Assembly: GCA_016208905.1 (NCBI GenBank)
Contig: JACQXG010000004.1
Span: 1-57,580, forward strand
Direction: 5' to 3'
Origin: Nitrospirota bacterium
GTDB taxonomy: Bacteria > Nitrospirota > Thermodesulfovibrionia > UBA6902
DNA length: 57,580 nucleotides
A program made the translations under genes and the position numbers. The notes below the pieces were generated by a model, which saw nothing but the letters and a program-made list of their open reading frames with translations, was not told the DNA's origin and did no database searches. Below are positions 34,172 through 43,112 of this stretch, one piece after another. Positions within the stretch are counted from its first letter, which is position 1, and every line of letters starts with the position of its first letter.

Positions 34172-36862
34172 ATGAAAAATATTTCCCTTCATATAGACGG
34201 TAAATACGTTCAGACCCCGGGAGGAAGCACCATCCTGGCTGCGGCAAAACAGAACGGCATCCATATCCCCACGCTTTGTTATCATCCGAGGACCAGACAG
34301 GCCGGCAAATGCAGGCTTTGTGTTGTAGAAGTTAAAGGTCTGCCCGGACTTCAGGTCTCCTGTTCCATTCAGGCGCAGGACGGCATGGTTGTACTCACAC
34401 ATACCGAACGGATCATCGAGACAAGAAAGATGATTGTGGAGCTGTACCTTTCCAACGGTAAGCACAACTGCATGTCGTGCGAGGCCTGCGGCTCATGTGA
34501 ACTTCAGGCCGTTGCTTATCATCTTGGTATAGAGAAATCTGATTTCCCTGCAGTGGATAAGGACATGCCGGTTGACATGTCCTGCCCCATGATCATCAGG
34601 GACATGAATAAGTGCATTCAATGTTACCGCTGCATCATTGCGTGCAATGATATCGCGGTCAACGAAGTGCTTGATATGGGGTATCGCGGCAGTAAAATGA
34701 CAGTCGTTTGCGATACAGATAAGCCAATGGGGAAATCATCATGCGTGGTGTGCGGCGAGTGCGTGCAATTATGTCCAACAGGGGCCTTGACAGAGAAAAA
34801 GGCCATTGGGAAGGCAAGGCATTGGGAGACGGAAAAGGTCAGGACCACATGCCCGTACTGCGGGGTCGGGTGTCAGCTCCAGCTTCACGTCAAGGACAAT
34901 GAAATAGTAAAGGTCACTGGAGCTGAGGACGTGGAACCGAACTACGGCTCTCTCTGTATAAAAGGCAGGTTCGGATACGATTTTGTCCATTCACCTCTGC
35001 GCCTTAAGTCACCCCTCTTGCGAAAGGACGGGAGACTCGAAGAAGTAAGCTGGGAAGAGGCGCTGAATTTTACTGCAAAAAGATTTTCGGAAATAAAGCA
35101 GGCGCACGGCCCGGATTCAATAGTGGGCATCGGGTGCGCAAGGTCTACGAATGAGAGCGCTTATGTGATGATGAAATTCATGCGCGCGGTAATCGGCACG
35201 AACAATATCGACCATTGCGCCCGGACGTGACACGCGCCTACGGTGGCCGGGCTGGCCTCCACACTCGGAGCAGGGGCGATGACGAATTCCATACGTGAGA
35301 TTGAAAACGCGCCCGTCATCTTTGTGATTGGCTCTAACACCACGGAAGCTCATCCCGTAATCGCGAACATCATGAAAAGGGCTGTGAAGAAGGGAAGCAG
35401 GCTGATTGTAGCAGACCCCAGAAAGATCAGCCTGACCCGCTGGGCGGCCAGGCATTTTCAGCACAAAGTCGGCTCTGACATTGCGCTTCTCAATGCGGTC
35501 ATGCATGAGATCATAAAAAACGACCGGCATGATAAGAAGTTTATTAATAACTATACCGAAGGGTTTGAAAAACTCATGGAGACTGTAAGTGAATACACCC
35601 CCGCATACGCTTCGGGAATATGCGGACTGCCGGCGGATGAGATAAGGGAGCTTGCAAAGATCCTCGGCGAGGCTGAAAAGGTCGCGCTATTTTATACCCT
35701 CGGCATTACGGAACATGTTACGGGCACTGATAATGTGAGGACGTGCGCAAATCTTCAAATGCTGCTCGGTAACATAGGGAAGGAAAGCTCAGGCGTCAAC
35801 CCTCTCAGGGGACAGAACAATGTCCAGGGCGCCTGTGACATGGGTGCGCTGCCTGACGTTTACACAGACTATCAGAAGGCGGCTTATCCTGCAGTGAGAA
35901 AAAAATTTGCGAAGGCGTGGGGCGTGAATTCATTGCCGGAACAGGAAGGGACAAAAATCCCTGCCATGTTCGACGGCATCATTCATGGCAATGTAAAGGC
36001 GCTATATCTGGCAGGTGAGAATATCGTTATGTCAGAGCCGAACCAGGCGCATACAGTTAAGGCACTCGAAAAACTCGAATTGCTCATAGTGCAGGACATT
36101 TTTATAAATGAGACTGCGGAACACGCAGACGTTGTTTTTCCTGCATCGTGTTTTGCAGAAAAGGACGGCACATTTACCAATACCGAGAGGCGCGTGCAGC
36201 GAGTAAGAAAGGCAGTGAAACCTCCGGGCCTGGCAATGGACGACTGGTGGATTACATGCGAACTGTCAAGAAGGATGGGCTTTGAGATGGGCTATACGTC
36301 TGCGGAACAGATATGGGAAGAGATACGCTCGTTAACACCCTCGATGTCCGGGATCACGTATAAGAGGATTGAACATCAAGGTATCCAGTGGCCCTGTACT
36401 GACGAGGAGCACAACGGGACGTGCTATCTTTATTGCAATAATGTATTCCCCTGCGGCAAGGCCACATTCCAGCCTGCGCACTGGAAGCCGCCTGCAGAGT
36501 GTCCTGATAATGAATATCCAATCGTGCTCACAACAGGGAGACGCCTCTATCAGTATCACACCGGGACACAGACAAGACTGTCTGCCGGATTTGATGAAAT
36601 TTGTCCTGAAGAGCTGATTGAAGTAAATCCCAAAGATGCAGAAAAACTGGACATCAAAGATGGTGATTATATTTTTGCCGTGTCCCGCAGGGGCAGGGTT
36701 AAGGCAAAGGCATGGGTAACTGACCGGGTATTAACCGGGGTCTGTTTCATGACCTTCCACTTCAGGGAGGCGTGTGCAAATGTCATCACCAATGATGTCT
36801 TTGACCCTGTTACCGGCACCGCTGAATACAAGGCATGCGCGGTCCGCCTGGAGAAGATATGA
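34172..36862 (+). CDS. Selenocysteine formate dehydrogenase alpha subunit (with in-frame UGA)
   Basis: One 896-residue selenoprotein; the TGA at 35228-35230 (codon 353) is read as selenocysteine, giving CART-Sec-HAPTVAGLA, where E. coli FdhF has its Sec140 before HGPSVAG. Domains: 2Fe-2S (HPRTRQAGKCRLC near residue 47), NuoG-type His/Cys cluster HNCMSCEACGSC near 93-104, two 4Fe-4S (CIQCYRCIIAC near 149, CVVCGECVQLCP near 193), the molybdo-bis-PGD 4Fe-4S domain TTCPYCGVGC near 229, then the molybdopterin domain with LAGENIVMSEPN and a C-terminal MopB-binding fold (VLTTGRRLYQYHTGTQT, AVSRRGRVKAKAWVTD). It oxidises formate to CO2 or runs in reverse with NuoE/F-like partners downstream. Terminates at ATATGA, next to a repeat insertion. 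Confidence 0.95.
35228..35260 (+). promoter_or_regulatory. SECIS element after the selenocysteine UGA
   Basis: After UGA and 11 bases comes GGTGGCC-GGGCT-GGCC-T-CC: a stem of GGCC/GGCC and GG/CC separated by a U.U position, with loop GGGCU. The 11-base spacing and the bulged U match the E. coli fdhF SECIS recognised by SelB. Confidence 0.8.
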
Positions 36863-36984
36863 AACTTGATTTTTGTCATTTCGAGGACCAGTTGGGACGA
36901 GAAATCTTATTGTCTTGCATGCTATCAAGATTTCTCCCTTCGGTCGAAATGACACAGGAGCGAAAAGGGCTGGAGAAGATATGA
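36848..36984. repeat. Palindromic mobile repeat flanked by a 15-bp duplication
   Basis: TGTCATTTCGA (36874-36884) and its exact inverse TCGAAATGACA (36944-36954) bound an 81-base palindromic element with inner GAGAAATCTT/AAGATTTCTC arms. CTGGAGAAGATATGA occurs on both sides, at 36848-36862 and 36970-36984. Read as a target duplication, it preserved the fdhA stop (first copy) and the nuoE ribosome site and ATG (second copy). Confidence 0.85.
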
Positions 36985-37466
36985 TTGATAAAGACATAAA
37001 AGAGATCATCGAAGGCTTTGTGAAAAAGTTCCCGTGCAGGGATTCGGCTGTCCTGCCGTCTCTTTCACTGATTCAAAAAAAGAACGGTTATGTCTCTGAG
37101 AAAGACATGGAGGACCTGTCAAGGATCTTGGGATTTTCAGAGGCCCGTATTTTCAGTGCAGCCAGTTTTTACTCGATGCTGAATTTAAAACCGAAAGGCA
37201 AATACCACATCCAGATCTGTTCAAATGTATCGTGTTCATTGACAGGAGAAGGACCACTTCTGGACTACATTTCAGGGAAGCTTGGAATTAAAGAGGGAGA
37301 TACGACTCCGGACGGGTTATTCAGCATTGAGCCGGTAGAATGTCTTGGGTCCTGCGGGTACGCGCCGGCTATGATCATTAATAGTGATCATTATGAGAAT
37401 TTGAGCTTTGAAAGAGTTGATGAGATGATCAATGTTATATATGAGCAAAATATTACTGAGAAATAA
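36981..37466 (+). CDS. NuoE-like 2Fe-2S subunit of formate dehydrogenase
   Basis: A 161-residue thioredoxin-like 2Fe-2S protein (NuoE/HoxE family). Ligand motifs CSNVSC near residue 83 and CLGSCGYAP near 121 are in place, and SLIQKKNGYVS and ILGFSEARIFSAASFYSM show the helical N-domain. It shuttles electrons between FdhA and the flavin subunit. Start ATG 36981 follows CTGGAGAAG; an upstream in-frame start would run through the repeat element and is rejected. Overlaps nuoF by 26 bases. Confidence 0.93.
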   Translation: MIDKDIKEIIEGFVKKFPCRDSAVLPSLSLIQKKNGYVSEKDMEDLSRILGFSEARIFSAASFYSMLNLKPKGKYHIQICSNVSCSLTGEGPLLDYISGKLGIKEGDTTPDGLFSIEPVECLGSCGYAPAMIINSDHYENLSFERVDEMINVIYEQNITEK

Positions 37467-38682
37467 AGACATCCCGAACTCACAATCGCTGGAAGTATAC
37501 ACAGGCAGAGGAGGCTATAATGCACTGAGAAAGGCGCTCTCTTTACCTCAGGATGATGTTATTTCAATGGTCTATGAGTCAGGGCTTAGAGGAAGAGGGG
37601 GGGCAGGTTTTCCTGCGGGCGCCAAGTGGAGGATGCTGACAAAATACAGGGTCAAGACAGTATATCTGATCTGTAATGCTGATGAAGGAGAGCCGGGCAC
37701 ATTCAAAGACAGATTTATCATGGAATTTGACCCGCATCTATTGTTGGAAGGAATGCTCATTACTGCCTATGCAACTGGCGCGCACCATGGTTTTATCTAT
37801 ATCCGGGGGGAATATGACTGGATAGCAAAGATCCTTGTGAAGGCAATTGATGAGGCACAGGCACATGGATTTATCGGCAACAATATTCTGGGCTCAAGCT
37901 TTTCTTTTTTTGTTGACGTGTTCAGGGGAGCTGGCTCTTATGTCTGCGGTGAAGAGACCGCACTTATTGAGTCGCTTGAAGGGAAGGCTGGAAGGCCGAG
38001 ACTGAAGCCGCCTTTCCCTGCGGCATCAGGACTGTATGGTGATCCGACATTGATCCATAATGTCACAACCCTTTCGTATATACCTTTTATAATTGGAAAC
38101 GGTCCTGACGCGTTCAAGTCCGCCGGGAAAGCGGGAAGCGGTGGGACCCATATCTTTGGGATCAGCGGGCATGTCAACAAACCCGGCATATATGAATACC
38201 CAATGGGTACGACATTGAGAGAATTGATCTATGAGGCTGCAGGCGGAATCAGGGGAGGAAAGCATTTGAAGGCCGTGGTTCCCGGAGGCATGTCGGCCCC
38301 AATTCTCAAAGCAGATGAAATCGATGTCAGCATGGATTATCAGGCGCTCAATGCTATTGGCACAATGCTTGGCTCCGGAGGTATTGTTGTCCTTGATGAG
38401 GATACTTCCATTCCGATGATAGCTCAAAAGACCGCAAAATTTTATGCCCATGAATCATGCGGCCAGTGCGCTCCCTGCAGGGAAGGTACCAATATGATCA
38501 AATATTTGATAGATAAAATAATTGCAGGTGAGGGGACCGCAAAAGATATTGAACAGATACTCAGGTTGTGCCGATACATAAGAGGCTCAACGATTTGTGC
38601 ATTTGGAATTGCCGCAACCCTCCCGATAGCAGCAATGATTAAAAAATTCAGGAATGAATTTGAAGCGCTACTCCGTGATTGA
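37441..38682 (+). CDS. NuoF-like FMN/4Fe-4S subunit of formate dehydrogenase
   Basis: A 413-residue flavoprotein. GLRGRGGAGFPAGAKW near 49 (NAD site), CNADEGEPGTFKDR near 77 (FMN site), GAGSYVCGEETALIESLEGK near 160, and ESCGQCAPCREGT near 338 with a later Cys (STICAFG) for the 4Fe-4S cluster. It lacks the N-terminal thioredoxin-like and C-terminal ferredoxin extensions of bifurcating HydB-type subunits, so simple NAD+ reduction or NADH oxidation is favoured. Third gene of the formate dehydrogenase operon. Confidence 0.95.
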   Translation: MSKILLRNKDIPNSQSLEVYTGRGGYNALRKALSLPQDDVISMVYESGLRGRGGAGFPAGAKWRMLTKYRVKTVYLICNADEGEPGTFKDRFIMEFDPHLLLEGMLITAYATGAHHGFIYIRGEYDWIAKILVKAIDEAQAHGFIGNNILGSSFSFFVDVFRGAGSYVCGEETALIESLEGKAGRPRLKPPFPAASGLYGDPTLIHNVTTLSYIPFIIGNGPDAFKSAGKAGSGGTHIFGISGHVNKPGIYEYPMGTTLRELIYEAAGGIRGGKHLKAVVPGGMSAPILKADEIDVSMDYQALNAIGTMLGSGGIVVLDEDTSIPMIAQKTAKFYAHESCGQCAPCREGTNMIKYLIDKIIAGEGTAKDIEQILRLCRYIRGSTICAFGIAATLPIAAMIKKFRNEFEALLRD

Positions 38683-38709
38683 TCAGTTCAGCGATTCACA
38701 CTCTCGTCA

Positions 38710-38985
38710 TTACTTCATAAAAAACCACGGCAGTCCGCTGGAGCCGTCGGGATGTCCGATTGAAGGATATAATTTATTTTCTTTAATTTTAAACCACGGG
38801 CTTCCGCTCATACCCGAAGGATGGCTGTGTGAAGGGTATACTTTGTTCCCTTTTATAATAAACAATGGTGTGCTTTTTGTTACTTCCGGATTTCCATAAC
38901 TGGAATAAATTATTCTATTCTCAATACGGAACCAGGGTGCCTTATTTCCTGTATTGGGATGTCCATATGCCGTATAAAGTTTCAT
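38710..38985 (-). CDS. Protein of four 23-residue repeats
   Basis: A 91-residue protein built almost wholly of four ~23-residue repeats: LYTAYGHPNTGNKAPWFRI, IYSSYGNPEVTKSTPLFII, VYPSHSHPSGMSGSPWFKI, LYPSIGHPDGSSGLPWFFM. Consensus: Y-x3-G-H-P-x6-P-W-F-x-I-x2-N. Such repeats suggest a small four-bladed beta structure (like 'beta flower' folds), perhaps sugar- or surface-binding. ATG 38985 follows GAGAGG. No known function. It is preceded by a 53-residue membrane protein gene 22 bases upstream. Confidence 0.7.
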   Translation of the reverse strand: MKLYTAYGHPNTGNKAPWFRIENRIIYSSYGNPEVTKSTPLFIIKGNKVYPSHSHPSGMSGSPWFKIKENKLYPSIGHPDGSSGLPWFFMK

Positions 38986-39007
38986 ATTCACTGTACCTCT
39001 CAGCATA

Positions 39008-39169
39008 TTAAGCGCCATTGGTCTTAATATGTTTGGCTAAATAATTTATTTTTTTTACATGCTGACTGAAATTACAAGAAGCTTTATATATTACAAATGC
39101 ACTGTATGCAAAGGAGACTAGAATTAACAGAATAACTGCAACACAAACCTTAGATATAATTGAAATCAT
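39008..39169 (-). CDS. 53-residue single-helix membrane protein
   Basis: On the minus strand, ATG 39169-39167 follows GAGGT about seven bases before it, and TAA is at 39010-39008. The product starts MISIISKVCVAVILLILVSF with one transmembrane helix at about 4-28, then a basic cytosolic or periplasmic tail. It stands 22 bases upstream of the four-repeat gene, suggesting a two-gene operon. Unknown function. Confidence 0.6.
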   Translation of the reverse strand: MISIISKVCVAVILLILVSFAYSAFVIYKASCNFSQHVKKINYLAKHIKTNGA

Positions 39170-39345
39170 ATGTAAACCTCAGATTGTATTTATTCTATAT
39201 GCGCATCAAAGCAAATATGGTGCCATCTACTAACTATTTGTTTTTTTGACATTTCTATATCTCATCATCACGTGCCTTGCACAATTTAACTGACACATAT
39301 GTGTGACATGAGACATTTGGGCAAAGGGGAGTAGTAAAATAAGTG

Positions 39346-39993
39346 TTATTGAATCAAAGGAGGATTAATCATGCCTGGATCTTCTCTATTATCCTCTATG
39401 ATGACCTTTCGGCCGTTAACTGAAATTTTTCCTTCTGAATAAAGCCTGATCGCGTAGGGAAAGATTTTGTGTTCCTGTTTGAGGATTCTTTCTGATAAGG
39501 TTTCTTCTGTATCATCGTGATACGCGGGCACTGCCGCCTGAATTATTATGGGACCGGTATCCATGCCTTCATCGACGAAATGAACAGTGCAGCCTGATAT
39601 CTTTACTCCGTACTCGGCAGCCTGTTTCTGCCCGTGAAGGCCGGGGAAGGCAGGCAGAAGGGCCGGGTGGATGTTCATTATTCTGTTCCGGTACTTATCT
39701 ATAAGCGCTTTCCCGACAACTCTCATAAAACCGGCCAATATAACGAGCTCAACATTTCTTTTCTTAAGCTCCTCAGCAATATGTGAGTAATATAAATCCC
39801 TGTCAGAGAAATCACGCGGTTTTATTACAAGCGCTTCTATATTATGCTTATTGGCCCTTTCAATTGCATATGACTCCGGATTGTCTGTTATTAAAAGAGC
39901 AATTTTTGCATTTAAGACCCCTGATTCAATGCTGTCGATGATTGACTGGAAATTTGAACCTCTGCCGGAGGCCAGGACACCGAGAGTAAGCAT
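39346..39993 (-). CDS. purN: Phosphoribosylglycinamide formyltransferase
   Basis: A 215-residue enzyme of purine synthesis that transfers a formyl group from 10-formyl-THF to GAR. GVLASGRGSNFQSIID at the N-terminus, ILAGFMRVV near 85, and the active-site NIHPALLPAFPGLHG near 106 with Asn, His and the later Asp in HFVDEGMDTGPIIIQ are intact. Length is normal. No clear ribosome site before ATG 39993. It is a lone gene here. Confidence 0.96.
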   Translation of the reverse strand: MLTLGVLASGRGSNFQSIIDSIESGVLNAKIALLITDNPESYAIERANKHNIEALVIKPRDFSDRDLYYSHIAEELKKRNVELVILAGFMRVVGKALIDKYRNRIMNIHPALLPAFPGLHGQKQAAEYGVKISGCTVHFVDEGMDTGPIIIQAAVPAYHDDTEETLSERILKQEHKIFPYAIRLYSEGKISVNGRKVIIEDNREDPGMINPPLIQ

Positions 39994-40258
39994 GGGTAAT
40001 TATAAACAAAACAAATAAAATACGTCTACCATACAGGGCTCGCATCCTCGGCAGACTTCTCAAATACCCTTTCGTCTTTCTCATACTTCCCTCTTTTTGA
40101 ATTTTTTAGTGACAAACGCCACAGGGAAGTTTATAATTTCTTATCAGGGGACGGGCTGAGAGTTTCTTATCTGCCAATATTTATTCGACAATTTATTAAC
40201 TGTTTGTTTAATCTATATACTTCACCCGTGAATTAAATAAAAAGGAGTCATTTACTGA

Positions 40259-41176
40259 ATGAAATATACAAAAAAAACATCTCCAACGACTATTAATAAC
40301 AACTTATATCATACAATTGGCTCACTTCTTATTGTTATGAACAAAGTCCGGCACATGCTGTTAGGTTATAAGACCCCGCGAACATTTCCTGTAACTCATA
40401 TTAAACAAACTGTAGACTACGATTTAAAAATAGTCGATCGTTGGATTAATTATGTCCGCAATTATTCAGGGGACACAACACCTGTGAAAGATAAGGTCGT
40501 TTTGGAACTTGGTGTAGGGCCGGATTTGGGAACAGGATTAATTTTATTGGCAATGGGAGCAAAAAAATATTTCGCATTAGATGTCCATAACTTAGCGAGT
40601 TTTGCCCCAAAGGAATTTTATAAAAGCCTTTTTCAGAGATTGAGAAAAGATTACGATTATAATGTTGATTTTGCTGAAGAACAATTAGAAAAATTTCAGA
40701 AAGGAGAGGACAGCGGTCTATGTTATGTGGTTGATAAGAATTTTAATATCTCGGATATTCCGGAAGAAGTTGATATTATAATTACGCAAGTAGCATTTGA
40801 GCATTTCGACGATGTAGAAAACGCAATTAAAGAAATGAGCATTAAAATAAAAAAAGGCGGAATTTTATTTTCCCATATAGACATGAATACTCATACGAGG
40901 TGGATTAAGGATAAAGACCCTCTGAATATATATCGATATAATGACCTATTCTGGAATATGTTTAAGTTTAAAGGATCTCCAAACAGGGTACGCATTCCAC
41001 AATATGTAAACTATCTCGAAGGAAATAACTGGTCCAATATTGTAATCGAACCGAGAACGGTATTAGAAGAAGAATATGTGGAAAAAGTACTCCCTACTCT
41101 TAGTAAAAAGTTTCGTGATCTGAATGTTTCAGAGATGAAAAAACTAAGTTTTATACTGATGTCAAAAAAAGATTAA
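40259..41176 (+). CDS. Class I SAM-dependent methyltransferase, AT-rich
   Basis: A 305-residue protein with a Rossmann methyltransferase core: VVLELGVGPDLGTGLILLAMGA near residue 80 (motif I), KYFALDVHN, then VDIIITQVAFEHFDDVENAIKEMSIKIKKGGILF near 175-208. The first 75 residues and the last 80 are lysine-rich and unfamiliar. Codon use is clearly more AT-rich than in flanking genes, suggesting recent transfer. The substrate is unknown; related proteins occur in surface-polysaccharide islands. AAGGAG precedes ATG 40259. Confidence 0.72.
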   Translation: MKYTKKTSPTTINNNLYHTIGSLLIVMNKVRHMLLGYKTPRTFPVTHIKQTVDYDLKIVDRWINYVRNYSGDTTPVKDKVVLELGVGPDLGTGLILLAMGAKKYFALDVHNLASFAPKEFYKSLFQRLRKDYDYNVDFAEEQLEKFQKGEDSGLCYVVDKNFNISDIPEEVDIIITQVAFEHFDDVENAIKEMSIKIKKGGILFSHIDMNTHTRWIKDKDPLNIYRYNDLFWNMFKFKGSPNRVRIPQYVNYLEGNNWSNIVIEPRTVLEEEYVEKVLPTLSKKFRDLNVSEMKKLSFILMSKKD

Positions 41177-41381
41177 AAAGTGCGAAGTCATATTCGTACC
41201 GGGCGACTATATCTTGTTAAAAGTGACTTATTGGATTGCACATAACCGGATTGGAGATGAACAAAGCGCATATGTTTTTGATTTATAAAAAAATTGCATC
41301 ATGATTTTTTATCATGTATTATATTAATTGTTTGCCAACCAAATTGTTTTGTGATATATAAATTATAGAGAGGAAGCGTTT

Positions 41382-41771
41382 ATGGATACACAGTTTTTCT
41401 GGGGAATTATCGCAGGCGCATTAATTGTATTAGTGGCATATTTAATCCCCGTCATTACGCAGATAAAAAGGACTGCAAAAGCTGCTGAGGATTTCCTCTG
41501 GACTACCCAGGAATCGCTGGACCCTCTTTTGAAAAGGCTTCAGAAAACAGTGGAGAAGACAAATCAGATTGCAGATAAACTGGATGAATCAATCAGTAAT
41601 GTCCAGCATCTGACAAAGTCGGTGGGAGAGACAGGGGCGATTATCGATGACATAAACCAGTTGATAAGACAGATTGCTGCATCCATATCGGTTATGACAT
41701 CGAATTTTGGAGTTGGGATAAAAACTGCCCTGAGCGTCTTGACGCAGGGGCTTATTAAAAAAGGAGGCTAA
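41382..41771 (+). CDS. DUF948-like membrane protein
   Basis: A 129-residue protein with one N-terminal helix (about 5-27) and a long coiled-coil with Gln/Lys/Asp heptads (AAEDFLWTTQESLDPLLKRLQKTVEKTNQIADKLDES). The family is typically found beside YtxH proteins, as here; it may act in envelope stress. GAGAGGAAG precedes ATG 41382. Two bases separate it from the YtxH gene. Confidence 0.75.
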   Translation: MDTQFFWGIIAGALIVLVAYLIPVITQIKRTAKAAEDFLWTTQESLDPLLKRLQKTVEKTNQIADKLDESISNVQHLTKSVGETGAIIDDINQLIRQIAASISVMTSNFGVGIKTALSVLTQGLIKKGG

Positions 41772-41773
41772 AA

Positions 41774-42091
41774 ATGAGTGAAGAAAGAGGATGTTCAGTA
41801 ACAGGCCATGTTGTTCTTGCTTTTGTTTTAGGCGGCATTGTGGGCGCCGGTATCGCATTGCTTACTGCTCCGCGGTCGGGGAGAGAGACGAGAGAGAAGA
41901 TAAAGGAATTTGCTGATGAAACCTCAAAGAAGGTTTCAGAATATGCCGGGGAGGTAAAAGATAAATTTTCATCTGCTGTAGAGCATGGCAAAGAATTTGT
42001 AACAGAGAAAAAGTCATTGATTTCCAGTGCCATTGACGCCGGTAAGGAAGCATACGGCAAAGAGAAGGAAAAACACTCTAAACCTTCTTAG
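41774..42091 (+). CDS. YtxH domain protein
   Basis: A 105-residue general-stress type membrane protein: VVLAFVLGGIVGAGIALLTAPRSGRETREKI (helix about 12-29, then the YtxH APxSGxETR motif), followed by an amphipathic coiled coil. Second gene of the DUF948-YtxH pair, with AAGGAGGC upstream of ATG 41774. Confidence 0.85.
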   Translation: MSEERGCSVTGHVVLAFVLGGIVGAGIALLTAPRSGRETREKIKEFADETSKKVSEYAGEVKDKFSSAVEHGKEFVTEKKSLISSAIDAGKEAYGKEKEKHSKPS

Positions 42092-42124
42092 CCTGAATAA
42101 TGCAGAGATTATCCGTTTCCTTGA

Positions 42125-43102
42125 CTAAGGCTTCCAGAGGTACAGAAATTCCACTCCGGAAAAGGGAGTGGAACTGTCTGAATGATTATTGAGAAGCCCC
42201 ATTAATGAGGGGCTGTTTGCCGGGTATGCTGAATAAATAGTAACCGGGTACTCTCCGGAACGATAATACGTAATGATTTGAGCATGTTCTATGCCGAGAG
42301 ATTTCTTCATTCTCTCTATAGCATCGTCCAAATAGCCGATATGGTCAATCAGCTTTGAATCCAGTGCCTGATCTGCAGTATATATGCGTCCATCGGAAAG
42401 GACCTCTATTTCTTTTCTGGACAATAAATCTTTTCTATTTTCAAATACCGCATCTATAAAACGGGACTGTAAACTATCGATAATTGATTGAAGGATTTTT
42501 TTCTCTTCAGGGGTATTTGCCCTGAAGGGCGAAAAGAGGTCTTTTTTGTCCCCGGACTTAACGGTCTCATCTTCCACGCCGATTTTTGTCAGAAGTCCCT
42601 CGATATTAAACTTCATGGCGATTACGCCGATGCTGCCGGTGATGGCGCTGGGATGTGAGCTGATCTCGTCAGCGGCAGCTGCTATATAATATCCGCCGGA
42701 AGTGCCGGTCCCCATTATGCAGGCATGCACCGGAACACGCGTCTTTTTCTTGAAATTCATTAACTCGTGATAGATAATGTCTGATGCCGTAACAGTCCCG
42801 CCCGGAGAATTTATTTTTACAATAACACCCCAAATATTTTTGTCTTTTTCAGCTTTCTGGAGGGCCTCTTTTACATGCGCAACAAGCGAAGGCTCTTTCA
42901 CCAGGCTTAAAGCTCCTCCCCTCTCATTTTCGGATATAAATCCCGAAACATCAAGCAGGAGTATCTTCGGGCGTCCTTCACCTTCTATTATATATTCCTG
43001 TAATGGTGAGGGTGGCGGCACAAGTGACATATTTACAAATGCGCACCCTCCCAGAAAAAAGAAAAGAATCGAAATTGACCATTTCATATATCTGTTAAGC
43101 AT
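42125..43102 (-). CDS. sppA: Signal peptide peptidase SppA
   Basis: A 325-residue membrane serine protease that degrades released signal peptides. LFFFLGGC at the N-terminus is a lipobox, so it may be lipid-anchored. VIVKINSPGGTVTASDIIYHEL near 88, catalytic Ser in MGTGTSGGYYIAAAADEI near 135, GSIGVIA, and general-base Lys in VKSGDKKDLFSP near 190 are all present. It lies 10 bases downstream of gspF on the same strand. Confidence 0.92.
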   Translation of the reverse strand: MLNRYMKWSISILFFFLGGCAFVNMSLVPPPSPLQEYIIEGEGRPKILLLDVSGFISENERGGALSLVKEPSLVAHVKEALQKAEKDKNIWGVIVKINSPGGTVTASDIIYHELMNFKKKTRVPVHACIMGTGTSGGYYIAAAADEISSHPSAITGSIGVIAMKFNIEGLLTKIGVEDETVKSGDKKDLFSPFRANTPEEKKILQSIIDSLQSRFIDAVFENRKDLLSRKEIEVLSDGRIYTADQALDSKLIDHIGYLDDAIERMKKSLGIEHAQIITYYRSGEYPVTIYSAYPANSPSLMGLLNNHSDSSTPFSGVEFLYLWKP

Positions 43103-43112
43103 ACCTGATATC

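Noticed and set aside
35228..35230. In-frame TGA as a nonsense mutation making fdhA a pseudogene.
   Set aside because: It lies exactly at the Sec site of formate dehydrogenases, with a matching SECIS hairpin and an intact reading frame on both sides.
36873..36980. Upstream in-frame extension of the NuoE-like protein.
   Set aside because: The extension is translated repeat element; the GGAGAAG site and ATG at 36981 give the normal N-terminus.
41300..41316. CATGAT-N5-ATCATG palindrome before the DUF948 gene as a third CRP/FNR-type box.
   Set aside because: Spacer is five T rather than four bases and outer bases differ; more likely a chance AT-rich hairpin.
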